A stretch of DNA of 64,000 bases. It comes from Streptomyces sp. NBC_00459. Lineage in GTDB: Bacteria; Actinomycetota; Actinomycetes; Streptomycetales; Streptomycetaceae. The notes under the pieces were generated by a model. The model made no database searches. It worked only from the letters and a program-made list of their open reading frames with translations, and was not told the DNA's origin. The DNA is taken from positions 8,122,001 through 8,186,000 of the forward strand of contig NZ_CP107903.1 in assembly GCF_036013955.1 (NCBI RefSeq), given 5' to 3'. The translations under genes were made by a program, and so were the position numbers. Shown here piece after piece: positions 49,506 to 59,368 of the stretch. How positions within the stretch are numbered: position 1 is the stretch's first letter; each line of letters begins with the position of its first letter.

Positions 49506-50291
49506 GTGTCGTACCGCACAGCTCTCGCAGAAGTCCTGACCCGTGCCGTCGCACCCTGCGCCCGACTCACCGGCACGGAGAGCAGGTTCCCCCGTGGCGC
49601 CGTGACGGCCTTCGGGGCCACCGGGCTGTTGGGGCTCACTGTCTCGACCGAGTTCGGCGGCGCCGGACTCGGACTGCCGGAAGCCGCAGAGGTGGTGGCC
49701 CGGACCGCGCGGGTCTGCCCGGCGACGGCGGAGGTGCTCCGGTCCCACTACGCGGCGGTCGCGGTCATCGAGTCGTACGGCAGCCCCTGGGTGCGCGGCG
49801 AGATCGCCGCCGGACGCCATCTCGGCAGCCTCGCCCTCATGGAGGACGACACCGGCGAGCAGGAGACCGAGGCCAGACTGCTCAGGCCGCGCTGCACGGC
49901 CGTTCGCTCCGGTGGTGTGGTCGCTCTGCGAGCGCGCAAGCACCGGGTGGTCGCGGCGGGGGAGGCCGACAGTTACGTCTGGTCCTCCCGGCCGCTCGGT
50001 ACGCCGGACGGCCTGAGTCTCTGGGGGGTTCCGGCGCACGCCCCGGACCTGTTCGTGCCCGCTCGGCCCGACGGTGCGGGTCCGCCCGGCAGCGCCACGT
50101 CCACGGTGTTGGCCGACCCGGTGCTGGTGCCCGCCGACGCGCGACTCGGTCCGGACGGCGGCGGGCGCGACATAGTGCTGCGTACGGTCCTGCCGTGGCT
50201 GCTCGAACTGCGCACCGCCGCCGACGGTGCGCGGGCGCACCACCTCACGGCTGCCGGAGTCCGGCCCGCGGAATCACTCGCGGCGTCCTGA
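49506..50291 (+). CDS. Short acyl-CoA dehydrogenase-like protein lacking the C-terminal domain
   Basis: 261 aa. The N-terminal helical half (FGATGLLGLTVSTEFGGAGLGLPEAAEVVARTARVCPATAEV) and part of the central beta domain (GSLALMEDDTGEQETEA) are recognisable. A full enzyme is about 380 aa; the C-terminal four-helix domain carrying the catalytic base and part of the FAD site is missing, with only a short helix (VLPWLLELRTAADGARAHHL) left. GTG start with GAGGGGG upstream. It has its own operator, so it is probably expressed. Could be a decayed gene or a non-catalytic protein. Confidence 0.75.
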   Translation: MSYRTALAEVLTRAVAPCARLTGTESRFPRGAVTAFGATGLLGLTVSTEFGGAGLGLPEAAEVVARTARVCPATAEVLRSHYAAVAVIESYGSPWVRGEIAAGRHLGSLALMEDDTGEQETEARLLRPRCTAVRSGGVVALRARKHRVVAAGEADSYVWSSRPLGTPDGLSLWGVPAHAPDLFVPARPDGAGPPGSATSTVLADPVLVPADARLGPDGGGRDIVLRTVLPWLLELRTAADGARAHHLTAAGVRPAESLAAS

Positions 50292-50345
50292 AGCCCGGTC
50301 GGCAACTCCGCTCGGGGGCCGGTCTGTTCGGCTCTCCGGCGGCTG

Positions 50346-51035
50346 TCAGTCCTTGCCGGCCCCGCCGGCGAGCTGCTTGCGGTAGAAGTCGGTCGTGCGT
50401 TCTGTGTGCTTGCGCATGACCTCGCCCGCTCGGTCCGGGTCGCCCTTGGCGATGGCCTTGATGAGCTGGGTGTGCTCGTTCCACGCCTCCTTGCCGCGGG
50501 GCTTGGCGATGGGCGTGTAGTACCAGCGGACCTTCTGACCCACCTGCGAGAGCATCTCGGCCAGTACGTCGTTGGCGGCCAGGGCGGTGACGAAGGCGTG
50601 CAGGGCCGTGTTGGCCGCGACCAGGCGCTCCACGTCGCCGGCGGCGAGTGCGTCGACGCCCTGCGACTGGAGCTCGCAGAGGTGTTCGACGTCCTCGGAC
50701 TTCGCGTTGCGGGCGGCGAGCTGGGCCGAGTAGGTCTCCAGCACCGAGCGGACGCCGAGCAGTTGGGCGGCCTCCTCCTCGGTGGGGGAGTGGACGAAGG
50801 CGCCCTGTGCGGGCCGCAGGTCGACCCAGCCGGCGGTCTGGAGCCGCTGAAGAGCCTCACGGACCGGCTGTCGGCTGACCCCGAGGTGCTCGGCGAGTTC
50901 GGCCTCGACCAGGTGCTGACCGGGCTTGAGGGAACCGCTGACGATCAGTTCGGTCAGGGCGTCGTACACGGCCTGGCGCAGCGGTGCCGGGCGGGTGACG
51001 CGCCGGGACGCCGCGGCCGTGAGTGCCTCGCGCAT
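50346..51035 (-). CDS. GntR regulator, FCD/FadR subfamily (copy 2)
   Basis: 229 aa paralogue of the gntR at 48.6 kb: LRQAVYDALTELIVSGSLKPGQHLVEAELAEHLG in pieces matches it almost residue for residue in the HTH, and KVRWYYTPIAKPRGKEAWNEH in the FCD domain. Divergent from the formate dehydrogenase operon. Two operators (GCATAC-N8-GTATGC and ATACAG-N4-CTGTAT) lie between, so it most likely represses fds and itself. Start ATG (MREALTAAASRR) with a weak ribosome site. Different ligand-pocket residues would allow separate signals on shared operators. Confidence 0.9.
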   Translation of the reverse strand: MREALTAAASRRVTRPAPLRQAVYDALTELIVSGSLKPGQHLVEAELAEHLGVSRQPVREALQRLQTAGWVDLRPAQGAFVHSPTEEEAAQLLGVRSVLETYSAQLAARNAKSEDVEHLCELQSQGVDALAAGDVERLVAANTALHAFVTALAANDVLAEMLSQVGQKVRWYYTPIAKPRGKEAWNEHTQLIKAIAKGDPDRAGEVMRKHTERTTDFYRKQLAGGAGKD

Positions 51036-51117
51036 GATTGTCCCGTTCTGCTCTGCCGTCGGGCCGACGGCCTTTGCCAAGAGGTGGCCGCCGAGAGGGT
51101 TGCCGACGACGGTTTCA

Positions 51118-51137
51118 GCATACAGGTTTTGGTATGC
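51118..51137. promoter_or_regulatory. Oxalate/formate-type operator (gntR copy 2 side)
   Basis: GCATAC-N8-GTATGC, perfect 6-bp arms, followed by AAC. 83 bp upstream of gntR copy 2. Confidence 0.75.
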
Positions 51138-51196
51138 AACATGGCGTGGCCGGTTGATCGTAAGGGTCAATCGCGAGGCGCAGTATTGAGTGTCGT

Positions 51197-51216
51197 CTGT
51201 ATACAGAAGCCTGTAT
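51197..51216. promoter_or_regulatory. Oxalate/formate-type operator (fds side)
   Basis: ATACAG-AAGC-CTGTAT with CTGTATACAG nested at 51197-51206, followed by GGGGTATTG. About 75 bp before the fdsG ATG. Same TACAG-N4-CTGTA geometry as at 49.47 kb. Confidence 0.8.
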
Positions 51217-51289
51217 GGGGTATTGTCTCAGTCTCCTGCACCCCTAGCCCGGGACGCCGGGGACCCGCGTGACGGAAGGCGGAGCGATC

Positions 51290-51789
51290 ATGACGATCAG
51301 CGGGAGTGACATGTCGGTCGAGAGCGTGGTCCGGAGGGTGGTGGCCGACCACCGGGACCAGCGCGGTGCGCTGCTGCCCGTACTGCACGCGGTCCAGGCC
51401 GAGTTGGGCCACGTACCGCAGGAGGCGATACCGGTGCTGGCCGACGAGCTCAACCTCTCCCGGGCGGACGTCCACGGAGTGGTGACCTTCTACCACGACT
51501 TCCGCCGCGAGCCCGCGGGCCGCACCACGGTGCGCATCTGCCGTGCCGAGGCCTGTCAGGCCCTGGGCGCCGACCGTCTGGTGAGCTATGCGCGTGAGAG
51601 CGGACTGACCCTGGGGGAGACCTCGGCGGACGGTTCGGTCACTGTCGAGCAGGTCTTCTGCCTGGGCAACTGTGCGCTGGGGCCGGCGGTCGAGGCGAAC
51701 GGACGGCTGTACGGACGAGTGGGCCCGGCCCGACTGGGCTCCCTCCTCAACGGGACGCCGAACGAGACGCTCGACGGGACGGTCTCCGC

Positions 51790-51793
<4 letters not shown>
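51290..51793 (+). CDS. fdsG: NAD-dependent formate dehydrogenase, gamma subunit (NuoE-like)
   Basis: 167 aa thioredoxin-like 2Fe-2S protein. Cluster cysteines: CRAEACQ and CLGNCALGP, the NuoE/HoxE spacing. The HYxR-like GVVTFYHDFRREPAG is the family middle motif. It passes electrons between the flavin and the FeS chain of the soluble complex. ATG chosen with GGCGGAG upstream rather than a GTG seven codons before. Stop overlaps the next start by four bases. First gene of the fdsGBAD operon. Confidence 0.92.
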
Positions 51794-53444
<1,651 letters not shown>

Positions 53445-53448
<4 letters not shown>

Positions 53449-56261
53449 CACTCCTCAAGGAACCCGACTTCGGAACCCCGGAACGGCCCGGCCCGGCAAC
53501 GGTGTCCGTCGAGGTGGACGGACTGCCGGTGACCGTCCCCGAGGGCACCTCGGTGATGCGCGCCGCCGCGCAGGCAGGCGTCGACATCCCCAGACTGTGC
53601 GCCACCGACAGCCTGGAGGCCTTCGGCTCCTGCCGGCTGTGCGTGGTCGAGATCGACGGCCGCCGCGGCACCCCGGCCTCCTGCACCACACCGTGCGCCG
53701 ACGGCATGAAGGTGAGCACCCAGACACCGAAGGTGGAGAAGCTTCGCCAGGGCGTCATGGAGCTCTACATCTCCGACCACCCCCTCGACTGCCTCACCTG
53801 CCCGGCCAACGGAGACTGTGAACTCCAGGACATGGCAGGCGTGGTGGGGCTCCGGCAGGTCCGGTACGGCTACGAGGGGGCCAACCACCTCGAAGCCGAG
53901 AAGGACACCTCCAACCCCTACTTCGACTTCGACCCGTCCAAGTGCATCGCCTGCTCCCGCTGCGTCCGGGCCTGCGGCGAGGTGCAGGGCACGTTCGCGC
54001 TCACCATCGAGGGGCGCGGCTTCGACTCCAAGGTCTCGGCGGGCGCCGGCGAGACGTTCATGGACTCGGAGTGCGTGTCCTGCGGCGCCTGCGTGCAGGC
54101 ATGCCCGACGTCGACGCTCCAGGAGCGCTCGGTCGTCGAACTCGGCATGCCCACCAGGTCGGTGGTGACCACCTGCGCCTACTGCGGTGTCGGCTGCTCC
54201 TTCAAGGCCGAGCTGCGCGGCGACGAACTGGTGCGCATGGTGCCGTACAAGGACGGCGGCGCCAACGAGGGCCACTCGTGTGTGAAGGGCCGCTTCGCCT
54301 TCGGCTACGCCACCCATCCGGACCGCCAACTCAAGCCCATGGTCCGGGAGAGGATCACCGACCCCTGGCGCGAGGTCGAGTGGGACGAGGCGATCGGCAC
54401 GGTCGCCCGCCGCATGCGCGAACTCCAGGACCGGTACGGCACGAGCTCGGTGGGCGCCATCACCTCCTCGCGCTGCACCAACGAAGAGGTCTACGTCGTA
54501 CAGAAGATGGTGCGCGCGGCCTTCGGCAACAACAACGTCGACACCTGCGCCCGCGTCTGCCACTCCCCGACGGGATACGGACTCAAGCAGACCTTCGGCG
54601 AGTCGGCCGGCACCCAGGACTTCCGTTCCGTGGCCGAGGCCGACGTGATCATGGTGATCGGCGCCAACCCCACCGACGGGCACCCGGTGTTCGCCTCCCG
54701 GATGAAGCGCCGGCTGCGCGAGGGCGCAGAGCTCATCGTCGTCGACCCGCGCCGCATCGACCTCGTACGCTCGCCGCACATCGAGGCCGCGCACCACCTC
54801 CAGCTCAGGCCGAGCACCAACGTCGCCGTCGTCAACGCCATGGCCCATGTGGTGGTCACCGAGGGCCTGTTCGACCGGGCCTTCGTGGACGCGAGGTGCG
54901 AGGACTTCGACGAATGGGCGGAGTTCGTCGCCCGCCCCGAGAACAGCCCGGAGGCGGTCGAACCGATCACCGGCGTACCGGCCGCCGAACTGCGCGCCGC
55001 CGCACGGCTGTACGCGACCGCCCCCAACGGAGCCATCTACTACGGCCTCGGCGTCACCGAGCACAGCCAGGGCTCGACCATGGTCATGGGAATGGCCAAC
55101 CTCGCGATGGCGTGCGGCAACATCGGCCGGGACGGCGTCGGCGTGAACCCGCTGCGCGGCCAGAACAACGTGCAGGGCTCCTGCGACATGGGCTCCTTCC
55201 CGCACGAACTCCCCGGCTACCGGCATGTGTCGGACGACGCCGTACGCACCGTCTTCGAGAACCTCTGGGGCGGAACCCTCCTCGCCGAACCGGGACTTCG
55301 TATCCCGAACATGTTCGACGCGGCGATCGACGGCACCTTCCGCGGCCTGTTCGTCCACGGCGAGGACATCGCCCAGTCCGACCCCAACCTCAAGCACGTC
55401 ACCGCCGCCCTCGAAGCCATGGAACTGGTCGTCGTACAGGACCTGTTCCTCAACGAGACCGCCAAGTTCGCGCACGTCTTCCTGCCCGGGGCGTCGTTCC
55501 TGGAGAAGGACGGCACGTTCACCAACGCCGAACGCCGGATCAACCGGGTGCGCGCGGTGATGAAGCCGAAGACGGGCAAGCACGAGTGGCAGATCGTCAG
55601 CGAGATCGCCACCGCCATGGGCTACCCGATGGAGTACGACCACCCGAGCCGCATCATGGATGAGATCGCCTCCGTCACACCGACGTTCACCGGCGTCTCC
55701 TTCGAGCTGCTGGACAAGCTCGGCAGCATCCAGTGGCCGTGCAACGAGGAGGCGCCCGAAGGCACGCCCATCATGCACGTGGACGAATTCGTGCGCGGCA
55801 AGGGCAGGTTCGTGGTCACCTCCTACGTGCCGACCAACGAACGCAGCACCAGGCGCTTCCCCCTCGTCCTCACCACGGGACGCATCCTCAGCCAGTACAA
55901 CGTCGGCGCGCAGACCCGCCGCACCGGCAACGTCGCCTGGCACCCCGAGGACATCCTCGAACTGCACCCGCACGACGCCGAGGACCGCGGCATCAACAAC
56001 GGCGACATGGTCACCCTCGCCAGCCGCGTCGGGCAGACGACGCTGCGCGCGGAGATCTCCGACCGGATGCCGACCGGGGTCGTCTACACCACCTTCCACC
56101 ACCCCGTGACCGGCGCCAACGTGGTGACCACGGAGAACTCCGACTGGGCGACCAACTGCCCGGAGTACAAGGTGACCGCCGTGCAGGTCGGCCTCGCCCG
56201 CCCGACGCAGGCGGCCGAGGCGGAACCGGCGGCGGACGACCTGGTCACGGTGGTGGACTGA
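53445..56261 (+). CDS. fdsA: NAD-dependent formate dehydrogenase, catalytic alpha subunit
   Basis: 938 aa molybdo/tungstopterin enzyme. N-terminal 2Fe-2S domain (FGSCRLCVVEIDG, ASCTTPC), the NuoG-like DCLTCPANGDCELQ, two 4Fe-4S motifs (CIACSRCVRACGEVQG, CVSCGACVQACPTSTL) and a further one at the catalytic domain (TTCAYCGVGCSF). The active-site residue is Cys in ARVCHSPTGYG, in the position of selenocysteine in E. coli FdhF, followed by the conserved His. bis-MGD contacts include GANPTDGHPVF and GQNNVQGSCDMG. Oxidises formate to CO2. ATG with GGAGGGAA upstream. Maturation needs FdhD, encoded at 19.2 kb, not in this operon. Confidence 0.96.
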
Positions 56262-56262
56262 G

Positions 56263-56478
56263 ATGGCCGCGACCGCCGTACCACCGGAGCGCCGGATGGC
56301 CAACGACATCGCCGCGAACCACGGCCACCTGCCGGACGACGTCGCCGCCGAGGCGATCGCCGGGCATGTGGGCAGGTTCTGGGACCCGCGCATGCGTACA
56401 CGGTTGTACGAGTTCGTCGACGCCGGAGCGGACGGTCTCGACCCACTGGTGGTGGCCGCCGTGAAGCTCCTGCGCTGA
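56263..56478 (+). CDS. fdsD: Formate dehydrogenase delta subunit
   Basis: 71 aa, immediately after fdsA. MANDIAANHGHLPDDVAAEAIAGHVGRFWDP fits FdsD, a small helical subunit required for assembly or activity of the complex in other bacteria. Last gene of the operon. Confidence 0.88.
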   Translation: MAATAVPPERRMANDIAANHGHLPDDVAAEAIAGHVGRFWDPRMRTRLYEFVDAGADGLDPLVVAAVKLLR

Positions 56479-56537
56479 CCTGCGCGTCGGGAGCGTCGGT
56501 CAACACGGTTGCTGCCTCTGTACATCATCCCTGTGGT

Positions 56538-56550
56538 GCATACAGTATGG
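56538..56550. promoter_or_regulatory. Oxalate/formate-type operator (before lysR)
   Basis: GCATACAGTATGG, a compact version of the same motif (CATAC-A-GTATG), 38-51 bp before the lysR ATG. Confidence 0.7.
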
Positions 56551-56588
56551 AGCAGGGTGGGACGACCCCGGACAGAGAGGAGTCGTTC

Positions 56589-57527
56589 ATGCTGTTCCGG
56601 CAGCTGGAGTACTTCGTGGCGGTGGCGAGGGAACGGCACTTCGCCCGGGCGGCGGAGTCCTGCTACGTGTCGCAACCGGCGCTCTCGGCCGCGATCGCCA
56701 AGCTGGAAAGGGAGTTGAACGTCACCCTGATCAACCGTGGCCACAACTACCAGGGCCTCACCCCGGAAGGCGAACGGCTCGTCGTCTGGGCCAAGCGCAT
56801 CCTCGCCGAACAGGACGCGTTCAAGGCCGAGGTGGCCGCAGTGCAGTCCGGCATCACGGGAACGCTGCGGCTGGGCACGGACCCCACGGCGTCCACGACC
56901 CTGGCGCTTCCCGTGGCCGCGTTCTGCGCGGCGCACCCGCTGGCCAAGGTGCAGGTCCGGTCCCGCCTCTCCACCAAGGAACTCCACCGCCAGCTGCGCG
57001 ACTACGAACTGGACGTGGCGATCGCCCACTTCGACCCGGGCGACCAGGAGGGCCTGCAGGTCGTCCCCCTCTACCAGGAGCGGTACATGCTGCTGGTGTC
57101 GGACGATCAACTCGTCGCCCAGTCCGCCACCGTGACCTGGGCGGACGCGGCCCAACTGCCGCTCGCGCTGCTGACACCCGACATGCGGATCCGGCAGATC
57201 GTCGACACGGTGTTCGCGGAGAAGGGGTTCGTGGTGACCCCGCAGGTCGAGACGGACTCCATCGCCTCCCTCTACGCGCACGTGGGCGGCGGCGGCTGGG
57301 CGAGCATCGTGCCGCACACCTGGCTGCGCGCCATGCCGGTCGTCGGCCGGACGAGAGCGCTGCCCCTGGTCGACCCGGAGGCCGGCGCCCAGGTCTCGGT
57401 GGCCATCCACGCGGCCACACCCGGGTCGGTCGCCGCGCGCGCGTTCGTCAACGCCGCGACGGGCCTGTCCCTGGACGACTTCTTCGCCCGCCCACTGCCG
57501 ACACCGACCGAGCACCGGGTGCGCTGA
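56589..57527 (+). CDS. LysR-family regulator
   Basis: 312 aa. HTH MLFRQLEYFVAVARERHFARAAESCYVSQPALSAAIAKLE in pieces is canonical; an effector domain follows (GTLRLGTDPTAST, LLTPDMRIRQIVD, GGGWASIVPHTWL). Related by position to LysR regulators of other fds operons. It is transcribed with the fds genes or from its own ATACAG-type promoter. Likely targets are the two GATAG palindromes in the oxalate-CoA ligase/oxc gap, 1.7 kb downstream. GAGAGGAG before the ATG. Confidence 0.9.
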   Translation: MLFRQLEYFVAVARERHFARAAESCYVSQPALSAAIAKLERELNVTLINRGHNYQGLTPEGERLVVWAKRILAEQDAFKAEVAAVQSGITGTLRLGTDPTASTTLALPVAAFCAAHPLAKVQVRSRLSTKELHRQLRDYELDVAIAHFDPGDQEGLQVVPLYQERYMLLVSDDQLVAQSATVTWADAAQLPLALLTPDMRIRQIVDTVFAEKGFVVTPQVETDSIASLYAHVGGGGWASIVPHTWLRAMPVVGRTRALPLVDPEAGAQVSVAIHAATPGSVAARAFVNAATGLSLDDFFARPLPTPTEHRVR

Positions 57528-57537
57528 GCCCTGTCCC

Positions 57538-59112
57538 TCAGGGCGCGTACCGGGCCCGCACCGCCTTCCGGTCCAGGCCCCCCTTCGCGGTGTACGGCAG
57601 GGCGGCCACCACTTCGAGCCGGTCGGGGACCTCGAACGCGGCCAGCCGGTCCCGGCAGTACCGCAGGATCTCCGCCGGCCCCACGCTGTCACCCGCCCGT
57701 ACCACCACGGCGGCACCGACCCGCTGCCCGTACACCGCGTCGGGCACGGCGAACACGGCCGCCTCGGCGACCCCCGGGCAACCGGCGAGGATGTCCTCGA
57801 CATGCTCGGGCGAGATCTTCTCCCCGCCACGGTTGATGAGGTTCTTGATCCGCCCGGTCAGCGACAGATACCCGTCCGTGTCCAGCGCGCCCAGATCACC
57901 GGTGCGCAGCCATCCGTCGACGAAGGTGTACGCCGTGCCGTCCCGGTCGGCGAGATAGCCGCGGGCGACGGTCGGTCCGTGCACCCACACCTCACCCTCC
58001 ACGCCCACCGGACACGCCCGCCCGCTCCGGTCGACGACCCGGACCTCGACCCCGGTCGGCCGCCCGACCGACCCCTGCTTCAGCGCTCCCCGCTCGGGCA
58101 GCGGCTCGCTGGTCGCCTGGTGCGAGGACTCCGTCATCCCGTACGCGGACAGCAACGGCGCGCCGAACGTACGTTCCAGCGCGCGCTGTGTGGCCGTGTT
58201 GAGGGGAGCGCTGCAACTCCGTACGAACTTCAGGGGCGGCGCCTGCGGGCCCGGGTACTCGCGTTCCGACCGGTCGAGCAGGATCTCGTGGATGGCCGGC
58301 ACCGCGGTGAACCAGGTGGCGGTGACGGCCCGCATGTCGTCCCAGAACGTGCCCGCCGAGAACCGCCCACGCTCGGGCAGCAGCACGCACCCTCCACTGG
58401 CCAGAGAGGCCAGCAGAGCCGCGAACAGCCCATGGCCGTGGAAGAACGGCATCACCGCGACGGTCGCGTCGGCAGGGCTCAACTCGTAGGTGGCACAGAT
58501 GCCTTGGAGTGACGCGGCCACGTTGCCGTGGGTGATGGGGACCATCTTCGCCCGGTCGGTGGTACCCGCGGTGAACAGGACAAGGGCGTCCCGGTCCGAC
58601 AACTCGCCCGCCGCACCCGCTGCTTCGGGTACCGCACCGGTGGCGAGCGTGACGGTCGCCGTACCCGCCCGGGAGACGTTCACCCGGAGGGGCCATACGG
58701 GCACCGGCAGTGCGACCTCCGACACCGACGGCCCGACCAGGACCGCCCGAGCCCCCAACGCGGCCAGCCGCGCCGAGAGTTGGGACGCAGGCAGCGCCGG
58801 ATCCAGCGGAGCGACCACCAGACCCGCCCGCGCCGCACCCAGCAACGCCACAACGAACTCGGCGGTGTTGGCACAGATCAGGCCGACCGCGTCACCCCGG
58901 CCCAGCCCCGTGCGGCCGAGCCGGGCCGCCACGTCCTCGGCCAGCGCGGCCAGGCCCCGATAGGACAGGTGCACCCGTTCACCGGTGACGACCAGAGCCC
59001 GGGCGTACGGACGTTCACGCACCTGCCCGTCGAGGAGATCCACGAGACCCGTGACCGCCGGGGGCCGGTACCGGTCCGCGTCGCGCACGGATGCCGCGGC
59101 CGGAACAGCCAT
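57538..59112 (-). CDS. Oxalate-CoA ligase-like AMP-dependent synthetase
   Basis: 524 aa ANL enzyme. The central part resembles plant/yeast oxalyl-CoA synthetase (AAE3/Pcs60): MPFFHGHGLFAALLASLASGG, GRFSAGTFWDDMRAVTATWFTAVPAIHEIL, FVRSCSAPL, YGMTESSHQATSEPLP and GRIKNLINRGGEKISPEHVE. Two deviations: the P-loop reads FTAGTTDRAKMVP instead of TSGTTGxPKGV, and the C-terminal A10 Lys (usually xxGK) appears as TAKGGLDRK, with the Lys shifted. It may still make oxalyl-CoA from oxalate, ATP and CoA. Start at MAVPAAASVRD. Convergent with lysR and divergent from oxc. Confidence 0.85.
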   Translation of the reverse strand: MAVPAAASVRDADRYRPPAVTGLVDLLDGQVRERPYARALVVTGERVHLSYRGLAALAEDVAARLGRTGLGRGDAVGLICANTAEFVVALLGAARAGLVVAPLDPALPASQLSARLAALGARAVLVGPSVSEVALPVPVWPLRVNVSRAGTATVTLATGAVPEAAGAAGELSDRDALVLFTAGTTDRAKMVPITHGNVAASLQGICATYELSPADATVAVMPFFHGHGLFAALLASLASGGCVLLPERGRFSAGTFWDDMRAVTATWFTAVPAIHEILLDRSEREYPGPQAPPLKFVRSCSAPLNTATQRALERTFGAPLLSAYGMTESSHQATSEPLPERGALKQGSVGRPTGVEVRVVDRSGRACPVGVEGEVWVHGPTVARGYLADRDGTAYTFVDGWLRTGDLGALDTDGYLSLTGRIKNLINRGGEKISPEHVEDILAGCPGVAEAAVFAVPDAVYGQRVGAAVVVRAGDSVGPAEILRYCRDRLAAFEVPDRLEVVAALPYTAKGGLDRKAVRARYAP

Positions 59113-59205
59113 GACCCCACCCCCTCGCGCCAGATCTGATGAAGCAGTCCTCTGCGAGCCTGCGGTGACCTGCCCCGCCCGTCCAATACGCACTGGTGAA
59201 CGGCC

Positions 59206-59222
59206 GATAGCGGCTGTCTATC
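59206..59222. promoter_or_regulatory. oxc/ligase palindrome 1
   Basis: GATAG-CGGCTGT-CTATC, perfect 5-bp arms, 7-bp spacer. 48 bp from palindrome 2. Likely activator/repressor site in the ligase-oxc divergent gap. Confidence 0.75.
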
Positions 59223-59253
59223 AAGGGAGTTGGCGAGCCCTCCACCAGCGGTC

Positions 59254-59270
59254 GATAGACGCTGTTTATC
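59254..59270. promoter_or_regulatory. oxc/ligase palindrome 2
   Basis: GATAG-ACGCTGT-TTATC, same geometry, 4 of 5 arm positions paired; the spacer shares GCTGT with palindrome 1. About 100 bp before the oxc ATG. Confidence 0.75.
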
Positions 59271-59368
59271 GGCTGGTCGCCGATGGGTCTTGGACGCGGG
59301 CGGACGCGCTGCGGATGGTGAGAGAAGTAGCCGCTCCGGCAGGACCTGCCCAAGGAGGACCTCGGACC

